Assembly (NCBI RefSeq): GCF_000384315.1 | Contig: NZ_ARVW01000001.1 | Span: forward strand, 6,555,001 to 6,619,000 | Reading direction: 5' to 3' | DNA: 64,000 nucleotides | Source: Amycolatopsis nigrescens CSC17Ta-90 | Lineage (GTDB): Bacteria; Actinomycetota; Actinomycetes; Mycobacteriales; Pseudonocardiaceae | Made by a program: the position numbers and the translations under genes | Shown here: one piece after another, positions 53,676-61,522 of the stretch | Layout: each line of letters opens with the position of its first letter | Position numbering within the stretch: the first letter of the stretch is position 1 | Notes under the pieces: model-generated | The model's input: only the letters and a program-made list of their open reading frames with translations | Databases searched by the model: none | Told to the model about the DNA's origin: nothing

Positions 53676-55214
53676 ATGGGAGCCGGCCGTCAGCAACATC
53701 TGAACCAGGCGCTGTTGCGGATTCCGCGTCGCGCGGAGAGCGCGGACCGCGCCACCCTCGGCAACACCTTCGTCGCGGCCGGCTCCTTTTCCGCGATGCT
53801 GCATTCCAGCGACCACCAGATCATCTACGGGCGGCGGGGAGCGGGTAAGACGCACGCCCTGCTGCACCTGAGCGAGCTGGTCGACCACACCGGAGATCTG
53901 GCGGTGTACCTCGATCTGCGCACCATCGGCAGCGCGGGCGGAATCTACGCCGACGGCGACCTCAGCCCGTCCGTGCGCGGCACCCACCTGCTGGTGGACA
54001 CCCTGGAGGCGATGCACGAGGAGCTGCTTTCGGTGGCCGTCGACCGGGAGGTCGGCGATCACCGGCTGCTGCCCGCGCTGGACGCGCTGGCCGAGTCCGC
54101 CACCACGGTGGAGGTCGTCGGCGAGGTGGAGCGGGAGACCAGGGTCGGCGGTTCGGCGGAGTCCTCGCTCGGGCTGGAGCTGGCCGGGTCGCCGTCGGCC
54201 AAGGTTTCGATGAGCAGCCGCAGTTCGGTGAGCGCGGAGAGCCGGTTGCGGCGCACCGGGACCGAGCGTCACCACGTGGTGTTCGGCCCGCTGGGCAGGG
54301 CGCTGCGGGCGGTCACCCGGGCGCTGGCCCCGGCGCGGCTGTGGCTGCTGCTCGACGAGTGGAGCAGCGTCCCGCTAGACCTGCAGCCGCTGCTGGCCGA
54401 CCTGTTGCGCCGCAGTGTGCTGCCGACACCCGGGATCACGGTGAAGATCGCGGCCATCGAGCACCGCTCGCGGTTCCGGCAGGGCACCGCGGACGGGAAC
54501 CAGCTCGGCATCGAGGTCGGTGCGGACGCCGCCTCCGCGGTCAGCCTGGACGATCTGATGATCTTCGACGACGCCCGTACCAGGGCGCAGGCGTTCTTCG
54601 GGCAGCTGTTCTTCAACCACGCCGACGCCAGGCTGCGCACGATGATCCCGGACCCGCCGCCCGGCGTGGAAGCCTTCATCGAGGAGGCCTTCGCCCGCAA
54701 CGCCTTTCCCGAGCTGGTGCGGGCCGCCGAGGGGGTGCCGCGGGACGCGATCAACATCGCCGCGCTGGCCGCCCAGCAGGCGCACGACCAGCCGATCGGC
54801 CTGCGCGACGTGCGGCTGGCGGCCAGGGACTGGTACCTGCGCGACAAACAGGCCGCGCTCGGCGCCGAAGCCCCGGCACGGCGGCTGCTGAAGGGGCTCG
54901 TGGACGAGGTGGTCGGCCGAAGGCACTCCCGGACCTTCCTGCTCGGCCAGCTGACCGGTGCCCGGCACGAGCTGGTCGAAGAGCTCTACGACGCGCGCCT
55001 GCTGCACGTGCTGCGCCGCGGCATCGCGGACCGCAAGAGCCCGGGCACGCTCTACGACGGGTTCGCCATCGACTACGGCTGCTACGTCGCACTGCTCGTC
55101 GGGGACGGGCCCCGCCCCCGCGGCCGCGGCGGCTGGCTGAACTCGTCCAAGGGCATCCCGCCGGACGGTTTCAACCTCGCCAAGGAGGCCTTGGACCTCG
55201 ACCTGCTCCGCTAG
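53676..55214 (+). CDS. Orphan P-loop ATPase of the ORC/CDC6-like AAA type
   Basis: 512 residues. Walker A is GRRGAGKT (52-59) in HQIIYGRRGAGKTHALLHL, and Walker B is LWLLLDEWSSVP (222-233). A Ser-rich insert (about 160-192) separates them. The C-terminal third is helical and contains DGFAIDYGCYVALL. There is no membrane segment or known effector domain. The general plan resembles ORC-CDC6-type or STAND-like ATPases sometimes found in defence or DNA-handling systems, but no partner gene stands next to it. CAGGCT (53663-53668) ends 7 nt before the ATG. It is probably transcribed alone. Confidence 0.75.
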   Translation: MGAGRQQHLNQALLRIPRRAESADRATLGNTFVAAGSFSAMLHSSDHQIIYGRRGAGKTHALLHLSELVDHTGDLAVYLDLRTIGSAGGIYADGDLSPSVRGTHLLVDTLEAMHEELLSVAVDREVGDHRLLPALDALAESATTVEVVGEVERETRVGGSAESSLGLELAGSPSAKVSMSSRSSVSAESRLRRTGTERHHVVFGPLGRALRAVTRALAPARLWLLLDEWSSVPLDLQPLLADLLRRSVLPTPGITVKIAAIEHRSRFRQGTADGNQLGIEVGADAASAVSLDDLMIFDDARTRAQAFFGQLFFNHADARLRTMIPDPPPGVEAFIEEAFARNAFPELVRAAEGVPRDAINIAALAAQQAHDQPIGLRDVRLAARDWYLRDKQAALGAEAPARRLLKGLVDEVVGRRHSRTFLLGQLTGARHELVEELYDARLLHVLRRGIADRKSPGTLYDGFAIDYGCYVALLVGDGPRPRGRGGWLNSSKGIPPDGFNLAKEALDLDLLR

Positions 55215-55216
55215 CC

Positions 55217-55262
55217 CTCGTGAGTGAAAACCGTTGCCAGGGCAACACTTTTCACTCACGAG
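55217..55262. repeat. Intergenic inverted repeat, family B copy 2
   Basis: 22-nt arms (55217-55238 and 55241-55262), loop AG, two adjacent mismatches at arm positions 15-16. The arm begins CTCGTGAGTGAAAA and ends GTTGCC, as in copy 1 at 21395-21440. It lies between two convergent genes, a natural site for a two-way terminator. Confidence 0.9.
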
Positions 55263-55285
55263 CGCTGACCTGCGGAAAGGTCGGG

Positions 55286-56380
55286 TCAGATGTCGAGCAC
55301 GAGTGTGCCGCCCTTGGCGCGGGACACGCAGATCAGCATCTGCTCTTCGCGCTCGGCGTCGGTCAGCGCGCCGTCGCGGTGCTCGACCTCGCCATCGAGC
55401 ACCCGCACCACGCAGGTCCGGCAGAAACCCTGCCGGCAGGAGTAGGCCACGTCCGGCAGCGCGGCCCGCGCGACGTCCAGCACGGACCGGTCGGCGGGCA
55501 CGTCCAGGACCCGCCCGCTGCGGTTCAGCGCCACCCGGAACGGCCTGCCGTCCACGATCGGCGGTGCGGAGAAACGCTCGAAATGCATCGCCCGCGTCCC
55601 GCGCCCTGCCACGTCGATGCGGACCCCGCTGATCATCGGGGCCGGCCCGCAGCAGTACACCGCCGCGTTCTCCGGTGCGCCCTCCAGCAGTTCGGCGCCC
55701 GATGCCGGGATGCCGTAGTCGGTGTCCGGCCGGATCCACACCCTGCTCTCGTCCAATGTGGACAGCTCGTCGAGGAACGGCATGGAGGCGGCCGTCCTGC
55801 CGGTGTACACCAGCCGCCAGTTCGCGCCGAGCGCCGCCGCGCGCCGCACCATCGGCAGGATCGGGGTGATCCCGATACCGCCCGCGATGAACAGGTACGA
55901 GCGGTATGGCACGAACGGGAAGGCGTTGCGCGGCCCGCGGACCGTCACCGGCGAACCCGGCCGCAGCGTTTCGTGCACCTCGATGGAGCCCCGGCCGCCA
56001 CCGTCCTCAACGCCGATCCGGCGGACCGCGATCCGGTAGCCGGTCCGGTCGTCCGGGTCCCCGCACAGCGAGTACTGCCGGATCCTGCCCGAAGGCAGCA
56101 GCAGGTCCAGATGGGCACCCGGCCGCCAGAAGGGCAGCCGCGCGCCGTCCGGTGCGGCCAGCCGCAGGCTCACCACGTCCTCCGCCTCGCGCCGCGTCCG
56201 CTGCACGACCAGCCGCAGGTCCCGGTCCACCGGCACGATCGGCGGCCGCCTGCGCCCGCTGAACCGGCTGAGCCGCTGGTAGGCGCCGGCCACCGCGGCC
56301 AGCGGTCGCATCATCCGGTCCGGGTGCGCGCGCCCGCGCAGGTCCGCTGGCACCCTGGGTAGTTCGGTCAAGCCGGTCAC
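55286..56380 (-). CDS. Ferredoxin reductase-type oxidoreductase (FNR domain plus 2Fe-2S)
   Basis: 364 residues. A short N-terminal extension (about 1-50) precedes an FAD/FMN-binding barrel (IRQYSLCGDPDD), the NAD(P) domain (LFIAGGIGITPILPMV; VYCCGPAPMI) and a C-terminal plant-type 2Fe-2S domain, CRQGFCRTCVVRVLDG with the fourth Cys in LICVSRA. This order is that of the VanB/phthalate dioxygenase reductase class. It would pass electrons from NAD(P)H to an oxygenase, most likely the diiron-like protein encoded just upstream. GTG 56380 lies 5 nt after that gene's stop. Confidence 0.87.
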   Translation of the reverse strand: MTGLTELPRVPADLRGRAHPDRMMRPLAAVAGAYQRLSRFSGRRRPPIVPVDRDLRLVVQRTRREAEDVVSLRLAAPDGARLPFWRPGAHLDLLLPSGRIRQYSLCGDPDDRTGYRIAVRRIGVEDGGGRGSIEVHETLRPGSPVTVRGPRNAFPFVPYRSYLFIAGGIGITPILPMVRRAAALGANWRLVYTGRTAASMPFLDELSTLDESRVWIRPDTDYGIPASGAELLEGAPENAAVYCCGPAPMISGVRIDVAGRGTRAMHFERFSAPPIVDGRPFRVALNRSGRVLDVPADRSVLDVARAALPDVAYSCRQGFCRTCVVRVLDGEVEHRDGALTDAEREEQMLICVSRAKGGTLVLDI

Positions 56381-56385
56381 TCCGT

Positions 56386-57264
56386 TCAGTGCGCCGACTC
56401 GGCCGCCCGCGCGGCCGGCGAGCTCGCCAGATAGGCCACCGCCTGTTCGGTGGAGCCGGTCTGCGAGGGGTGGTAGGACGGCTTGAAGTACGGCCGGATC
56501 TCCCGCAGCAGGCTGCGGCCGGTGGGCAGCAGGCCGAGCTTGCTGGCCCGTCGGAACTCCCGCCAGCTCGCCTTCTTCGCGCCGGTCGGATCGTTGCGCA
56601 TCAGGAACCGGGTGCCGCGGACGAAGGCCCAGGCCAGTACCGGGGTGACCACGAACATCGCGCGCACCCGGCGGCTGTACCGGCCGTCGAGGTGTTGGAA
56701 GAGCTCGAAGGCGACCGAACGGTGCTCGACCTCTTCGGCGGCGTGCCAGCGGAGCAGGTCGAGCATGGTCGGGTCGGCGCCGTCCAGTGCGCGTGCGTCG
56801 AGCACCCACTGCCCGAGGAACGCGGTGTAGTGCTCGATCGCGGCGACCAGGCCGACCCGCTCGACGATCCACTCCTCGCGGGCCCTGCCGGTCAGGTCGC
56901 GGTCGCCGAGCAGCTTCCGGAAGATCCACTCCATCTGGCGGACGAACGGCCCGGTGTCCAGCCCCTTGTGGTCGAGGTGGTCGGCCGCGCCGGCGTGCGC
57001 CTCGGCGTGCATGGCCTCCTGGCCGATGAAGCCGAGCACGTCCTCGCGCAGCCGGTCGTCCTTGATCAGCGGCACCGCCTGCTTGAACAGGTCGACGAAC
57101 CAGCGCTCGCCCTCCGGCAGCGTGATGTGCAGGACGTTCATCGTGTGCGTGACCTGCGGTTCGCCGGGCACCCAGTGCATCGGCAGGTCCGCCAAGTCGA
57201 ACTTGACGTCCCTGGGGTGCAGCACGATCTGTTCCTGCTCGGACTCGGCACTCATGCGTCTCAC
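56386..57264 (-). CDS. Putative diiron 'metal-dependent hydrolase' family protein
   Basis: 292 residues, helical. Metal-binding patterns FIGQEAMHAEAHAGA (ExxH) and WHAAEEVEHRSVAFEL (ExxEH) fit a ferritin-like diiron site of the PF10118 family, annotated as metal-dependent hydrolase but never well characterised. GTG 57264 overlaps the monooxygenase stop by 4 nt; an ATG three codons in is possible. Placed between a flavin monooxygenase and an iron-sulfur reductase, it may be an oxygenase fed by that reductase. Confidence 0.82.
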   Translation of the reverse strand: MRRMSAESEQEQIVLHPRDVKFDLADLPMHWVPGEPQVTHTMNVLHITLPEGERWFVDLFKQAVPLIKDDRLREDVLGFIGQEAMHAEAHAGAADHLDHKGLDTGPFVRQMEWIFRKLLGDRDLTGRAREEWIVERVGLVAAIEHYTAFLGQWVLDARALDGADPTMLDLLRWHAAEEVEHRSVAFELFQHLDGRYSRRVRAMFVVTPVLAWAFVRGTRFLMRNDPTGAKKASWREFRRASKLGLLPTGRSLLREIRPYFKPSYHPSQTGSTEQAVAYLASSPAARAAESAH

Positions 57265-58748
57265 CGCCGCGTGCCGGCGGGCACCCGCCCGGAGAGCTCG
57301 TAGTCGGACGGCTTCACCTTGCGGGTCTGCAGCCAGTACCGCCAGGTGAACCCCGGCCAGATCGTCCGGTTGACGCCCTTCGAGTCCAGGTACCAGCTCT
57401 TGCAGCCGCCCTGCGTCCAGACGCCCTTGACCAGCTTGTCCTGGATCTCGGCCTGGAACTCGTCCTGCACGCCCGGCCGCACGTCCAGCGCGGCGGCGTC
57501 GCGGGAGTCGGCCAGCCTGATCGCGTCCACCACGTACTTCGACTGGGACTCGATCATGAACACCACCGAGTTGTGCCCGAGCGCGGTGTTCGGCCCGAGC
57601 AGGAAGAACAGGTTCGGGAAGCCGGAGACGGTGATGCCGAGATGGGTCTGGATGCCTTCAGCGGCCCATTCCTTGGCCAGGTCGCGTCCGTCCACCCCGG
57701 TGATGTCCAGGTACTCCAGCGCGTCGGTGACGTGGAACCCGGTGCCGTAGATGATCGCGTCCACCTCGTGCTCGACGCCGGCCGTGTCGAGCACGCTGTG
57801 CGCGCGCACCTCGGCCACGCCGTCGGTGACCACGTCCACGTTGTCGCGGTTGAGCGCGGGGTAGTAGTCGTTCGAGATCAGCACCCGCTTGCAGCCCATC
57901 GTGTAGTCCGGGGTGAGCTTGCGGCGCAGCTCCCGATCCTTGATGTGCTTGCCCATATGGCGTTTCGCGATTCCCTCGGCGGCCCGCATGAGTGCCGGGT
58001 GGCCGTTGAAGCCGACCGCGCGGACCTCGAGGAACCAGTAGAGCAGGTTCCGGTAGAGCCGCTGCGTCCCCGGCACCAGCTTGAACAGCCGCCTCGACCA
58101 GGCCGGCATCGCGTGGTCCGGTTTGGGCATGATCCACGGCGGGGTGCGCTGGAACAGGTTCAGCTCGGCCACCTTCGGCGCGATCTGCGGCACGAACTGG
58201 ATGGCCGAGGCGCCGGTGCCGACCACCGCGACCCGCTTGCCGGTCAGGTCGTACTCGTGGTTCCACTGCGCGGAATGCCAGGTCTGGCCCTGGAACTTCT
58301 CGATCCCCGGCAGCTTGGGGATCTGCGGGATGTGCAGTCCGCCGACGCCGGAGACCACGAACTGTCCGACGAACTCGTCGCCGGAGGAGGTGGTGACGGT
58401 CCAGTTCCGCGCGCTCTCGTCCCAGTGCGCGCCGGTCACCTCGACGCCGAACCGGATCCGCTCGCGCAGCCGGTACTTGTCCGCGACACCCTTGAGGTAG
58501 TCGAAGATCTCCGGCTGCGGGGAGAACGAGCGGGACCAGTCGGGGTTCTGCTCGTAGGAGAACGAGTACATGTGCGACTGGATGTCGCAGGCGCAGCCGG
58601 GATACGAGTTGTCCCGCCAGGTGCCGCCGACTTCGAGCGCCTTCTCCAGGATCACGTAGTCGCGGATGCCGGCCCGTTCCAGCTGGATCGCCTGGCCGAG
58701 GCCGGCGAATCCGGTGCCGATGATGACGACCTTGACCCGGGTGCTCAT
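57261..58748 (-). CDS. Flavin-dependent Baeyer-Villiger-type monooxygenase
   Basis: 495 residues. FAD-binding GTGFAGLG (11-18), EVGGTWRDNSYPGCACD, the BVMO fingerprint FQGQTWHSAQWNHEYDL (FxGxxxHxxxW), and NADP-binding VVGTGASAIQFVPQI. It should insert oxygen next to a ketone or oxidise a heteroatom. GGAGGAACG lies directly before the ATG. Upstream is a large palindrome. It is the first gene of a coupled three-gene operon with the diiron-like protein and the iron-sulfur reductase, a set suited to hydrocarbon, steroid or fatty ketone breakdown. The substrate cannot be read from sequence. Confidence 0.9.
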   Translation of the reverse strand: MSTRVKVVIIGTGFAGLGQAIQLERAGIRDYVILEKALEVGGTWRDNSYPGCACDIQSHMYSFSYEQNPDWSRSFSPQPEIFDYLKGVADKYRLRERIRFGVEVTGAHWDESARNWTVTTSSGDEFVGQFVVSGVGGLHIPQIPKLPGIEKFQGQTWHSAQWNHEYDLTGKRVAVVGTGASAIQFVPQIAPKVAELNLFQRTPPWIMPKPDHAMPAWSRRLFKLVPGTQRLYRNLLYWFLEVRAVGFNGHPALMRAAEGIAKRHMGKHIKDRELRRKLTPDYTMGCKRVLISNDYYPALNRDNVDVVTDGVAEVRAHSVLDTAGVEHEVDAIIYGTGFHVTDALEYLDITGVDGRDLAKEWAAEGIQTHLGITVSGFPNLFFLLGPNTALGHNSVVFMIESQSKYVVDAIRLADSRDAAALDVRPGVQDEFQAEIQDKLVKGVWTQGGCKSWYLDSKGVNRTIWPGFTWRYWLQTRKVKPSDYELSGRVPAGTRR

Positions 58749-58780
58749 CGTTCCTCCACGCCGTTGCGGACAAGCGGGCG

Positions 58781-58818
58781 GTAGGTGTTACCACTAGTAA
58801 CACCTACTCGTAAGTAGG
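58781..58818 (-). promoter_or_regulatory. 27-bp palindromic operator at the monooxygenase promoter
   Basis: Arms GTAGGTGTTAC (58781-58791) and GTAACACCTAC (58797-58807) match perfectly around CACTA. A second inverted repeat, CCTACTCGTAAGTAGG (58803-58818), overlaps the right arm. They lie 33-70 bp before the monooxygenase start, where a promoter is expected. The size and symmetry fit a TetR-family operator, but no TetR gene adjoins this operon. Confidence 0.65.
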
Positions 58819-58840
58819 ATGAAGGACCGGCTGTGCGGTG

Positions 58841-59323
58841 TCAAGCTTCCGGGTGCACCCGCCTGGCGATCTCGGCGTCCAGCGGGCTCATCTCCGGCGG
58901 CACCGCCGAGTGCGGATCCCACCAGCGGAAGTCCGCTATCTCGTCGTTCACCACGAGGGCCGGCGGGGTGGGCAGGGCGGTCCGGTAGATGGCCGCGTAC
59001 TCGTGGCGGACCGGCCGCCTCAGCTGGAACTCGGCGATCGCGGCGAAGGCCGGCTCCGCGCTCGCGATGCCGGTCTCCTCGGCCAGTTCCCGGACGGCGG
59101 CCTGCCGCGCGCTCTCGCCAGGCTCGCGCATTCCCCCTGGCAGTTCCCATTCGCCGCGGTGGCGGTCGAACACCATCAGCACGGTGCTCGAGAGCGTCAC
59201 CACGACCAGTGCGGCCGGCAGCGGAACCCCGGTTTCCAGTGTGTCCAATATGGACTCATCGTCGGTGATGCGGAGACTCGTCAGCGTGTTGCCGGTCTGG
59301 TCGTGGATCGGGAGGGAGGCCAT
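58841..59323 (-). CDS. NUDIX hydrolase
   Basis: 160 residues. The Nudix box GGMREPGESARQAAVREL then AEETGI (GX5EX7REUXEEXGU, about 67-90) is complete. LVVVTLSSTVLMVFDRHRGE, before it, forms the central strands. Small cytosolic NUDIX enzymes of this type clean up nucleotides or sugar nucleotides; the substrate is not deducible. It ends 92 bp before the monooxygenase start on the same strand, and starts 22 bp after the end of the FAD monooxygenase gene. Confidence 0.88.
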   Translation of the reverse strand: MASLPIHDQTGNTLTSLRITDDESILDTLETGVPLPAALVVVTLSSTVLMVFDRHRGEWELPGGMREPGESARQAAVRELAEETGIASAEPAFAAIAEFQLRRPVRHEYAAIYRTALPTPPALVVNDEIADFRWWDPHSAVPPEMSPLDAEIARRVHPEA

Positions 59324-59345
59324 GGTGGCACTGTCACACAGGCGG

Positions 59346-60839
59346 TCATACAGGCACGCCGTGCCAGTGCTGCAGCGCCTGGTGCAGGCCGTCTTCGTCC
59401 TCGTCTTCGGTGGTGCGCAGCCAGGCGAGGTGCCCGTCCGGGCGGACCAGCAGTGCGCGGAGCTCGGGGTGCTCCCGGCAGCGCGCGGACACCGTGCGGA
59501 CCCGGGGAGACCAGGCCGCCGCGGACTCGCCCAGCGCCCGTTCCCCGGACAGGTCGAGCAGCAGGCCGTGCCCGGTGGCGAGCAGCGCGGCCAGGTGGGT
59601 GCGCCCGCCGTCGGTGCTGAGCGCCAGGTCGGGGGCGAGCAGGCCGAGCCAGGGATGGGCGGTGCCGGGGTGCATGTCGTAGCGGGTGTCGAGGCAGGTG
59701 ATCGTCTCGGCGAAGGCGGTATTGCCGCCGGGGTGGGCGGCGATCCGGGTGAGCAGCGCGGTGAGCGGCCGGAGCCGGTCGTCCGCCTCGCCGAGGATCA
59801 CCTGGGCGCGGGTGCTGTCCAGCAGCTGCTCACCCGCGCGGTGGCGTTCGGTGTGGTAGCTGGCGAGCAGCCGCTCCGGCGCGGTGCCGCGCACGGTGGC
59901 GGCCAGCTTCCAGCCGAGGTTGAACGCGTCGTCCAGCGCGACGTTGACGCCGATCGCCCCGGCCGGCGGGTGGATGTGGGCGGCGTCCCCGGCCAGCACG
60001 ACCCGGCCCCGTACGTACTCGGCGGCTTGCCGGGCCGCGTCGCCGAAGCGGGTCAGCCAGCGGGGAGCGCGCAGCTCGACGCGGCGGCCCAGCACGCCGG
60101 CGACGGCGTCCGCCAGCTGGTCCAGGGTGACCGGGGTGTCCCGGTCCGCGGGCGGGCGGGGGTCCTCGACGCAGATCCGGACGTAGCCGGGCCGGGGGAT
60201 GGTGAGCACCGCGCCGCCGGGACCGGCGCTCATGCCGAACGGCAGCGCGGCGGGATCGGCGAGCTCGACGTCACCGAGCAGCGTGCAGCGGGTCGCCTCG
60301 GTGCCGGGGAAGTCGATGCCGGCCTGCTTGCGGACCGTGCTGCGGCCGCCGTCGCAGCCGGCGACGTAACCGGCCCGGATGCGGTAGGAGTCCCCGCCGG
60401 TGCCGACGACGGCGGTGACCCCGTCCGGATCTTGTTCGAGGGACCGGAGTTCGTGCCCGCGCCGGAGATCGGTGCCGAGTTCGAGCGCGTGCGCTTCGAG
60501 CAGCTCCTCGACCCGGGTCTGCGGGATGCCGAGTGAGTAGGGGTGGCCGGTGGCGGCGCCGTCCAGCCCCAGCGGTACCGGCAACCCGGTGAAGGCGGCC
60601 TGCGGCACCTGCCAGCCTTCGCTGATGAACCGCTCGGCGAGGCCGCGCCTGGCCAGCAGGTCGAGGGCGCGGGCGTTGAGGTTGAAGCCACGGCAGAAGC
60701 CCGGCCGCTCGGCGTGCCGTTCGATCAGCACGGTGTGCACACCGGCGAGCCGGAGTTCGGTGGCGAGCAGCAGCCCGGCCGGCCCCGCCCCGACGATCAG
60801 CACTTCAGTCTCTTGTGGACAGTCGATCGTCGCGGTCAT
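59346..60839 (-). CDS. Class A FAD-dependent aromatic monooxygenase under PadR control
   Basis: 497 residues. ATG 60839 is used because it overlaps the PadR stop (ATGA) and the FAD motif follows: LIVGAGPAGLLLATELRLAG, then GCDGGRSTVRKQAG (DG motif) and VVLAGDAAHIHPPAGAIGVN (GD motif). A C-terminal thioredoxin-like domain (about 380-497) is typical of the phenol hydroxylase/PgaE group. This class hydroxylates phenols and polyketides and includes antibiotic-inactivating enzymes such as rifampicin monooxygenase. Coupling to a PadR regulator fits a response to phenolic or antibiotic compounds. Confidence 0.88.
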   Translation of the reverse strand: MTATIDCPQETEVLIVGAGPAGLLLATELRLAGVHTVLIERHAERPGFCRGFNLNARALDLLARRGLAERFISEGWQVPQAAFTGLPVPLGLDGAATGHPYSLGIPQTRVEELLEAHALELGTDLRRGHELRSLEQDPDGVTAVVGTGGDSYRIRAGYVAGCDGGRSTVRKQAGIDFPGTEATRCTLLGDVELADPAALPFGMSAGPGGAVLTIPRPGYVRICVEDPRPPADRDTPVTLDQLADAVAGVLGRRVELRAPRWLTRFGDAARQAAEYVRGRVVLAGDAAHIHPPAGAIGVNVALDDAFNLGWKLAATVRGTAPERLLASYHTERHRAGEQLLDSTRAQVILGEADDRLRPLTALLTRIAAHPGGNTAFAETITCLDTRYDMHPGTAHPWLGLLAPDLALSTDGGRTHLAALLATGHGLLLDLSGERALGESAAAWSPRVRTVSARCREHPELRALLVRPDGHLAWLRTTEDEDEDGLHQALQHWHGVPV

Positions 60840-61471
60840 GTCGCGGGTCCTTTCCGGTCGGCGGGGGCGGACCAGGTCCAGCCCTGTTCGGAAACCTCGA
60901 TCTCGGGCCAGAAGAGGCTGCCGTCCCGGATCTCGGCGACGGTCCGACGGGTCCAGGCCAGCTCGGCTTCCCAGGCGTGCAGGGCGCATTCGGCTTCGAG
61001 CATGAACAGCCTCGGCAGCTGCCCGGAGCCGACGGTGTCGGCGAGCACGGCCTTGGTCTCGGCGATCCGCTCGCTCAGGTGTCGGTCCCGTTCGGCCAGT
61101 GCGTCCGCGGCGCCGTCGGGGCCCAGCGCGCCGAGGTAGGAGACCGCGGCCATGAACTTCGGGTACTCGGGGACGGGTTCCCGCAGCAGCTCGTCGAGCC
61201 AGCGGAGGAATTCCCGGTGGCCGAGTTCGGTGTGCGCGTAGACGGTGCGTTCCGGGCGTTTGCCCGCGCGCACCGTCTCCGTCGGCTCGATCCAGTCGTG
61301 TCGGACGAGCGCGCCGACCGTGTCGTACAACGAGCCAGAGTTGATCTTGAAACTGCCGTCCTTGTGCCGTTCGCGCAGGATGGAGGCCATTTCGTACGGG
61401 TGCATCGGCCGCTCTTGCAGCAGGCCAAGTACGGCCAGCGCGAGCGTGTTGGAGATCTTCCGCTTCGCCAC
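60836..61471 (-). CDS. PadR-family transcriptional regulator
   Basis: 211 residues. N-terminal winged helix LALAVLGLLQERPMHPYEMA then SLYDTVGALVRHDWIEPTET (about 10-70) with the PadR-specific Tyr/His pattern, followed by a helical Vir-like C-domain (about 95-185). It uses a GTG start. It is the first gene of a two-gene operon with the FAD monooxygenase. A perfect palindrome over its own -10 box suggests autorepression lifted by a ligand. Confidence 0.9.
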   Translation of the reverse strand: MAKRKISNTLALAVLGLLQERPMHPYEMASILRERHKDGSFKINSGSLYDTVGALVRHDWIEPTETVRAGKRPERTVYAHTELGHREFLRWLDELLREPVPEYPKFMAAVSYLGALGPDGAADALAERDRHLSERIAETKAVLADTVGSGQLPRLFMLEAECALHAWEAELAWTRRTVAEIRDGSLFWPEIEVSEQGWTWSAPADRKGPAT

Positions 61472-61491
61472 TTCGTATCACCGGTTCCTAT

Positions 61492-61509
61492 TAGTCGGAC
61501 CCGACTATA
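61492..61509 (-). promoter_or_regulatory. PadR operon -10 box overlapped by a palindrome
   Basis: On the minus strand the -10 box TATAGT (61509-61504) overlaps TAGTCGGGTCCGACTA (61507-61492), a perfect palindrome with 7-bp arms and a 2-bp centre. The transcript would start near 61497, about 26 nt before the GTG. A PadR dimer on this site would block the polymerase. Confidence 0.6.
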
Positions 61510-61522
61510 CGACATGCGGCGG

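Noticed and set aside
53676..55214. Calling the orphan ATPase a phage-defence gene
   Set aside because: No nuclease, methylase, reverse transcriptase or other defence partner adjoins it; the motifs alone do not support it.
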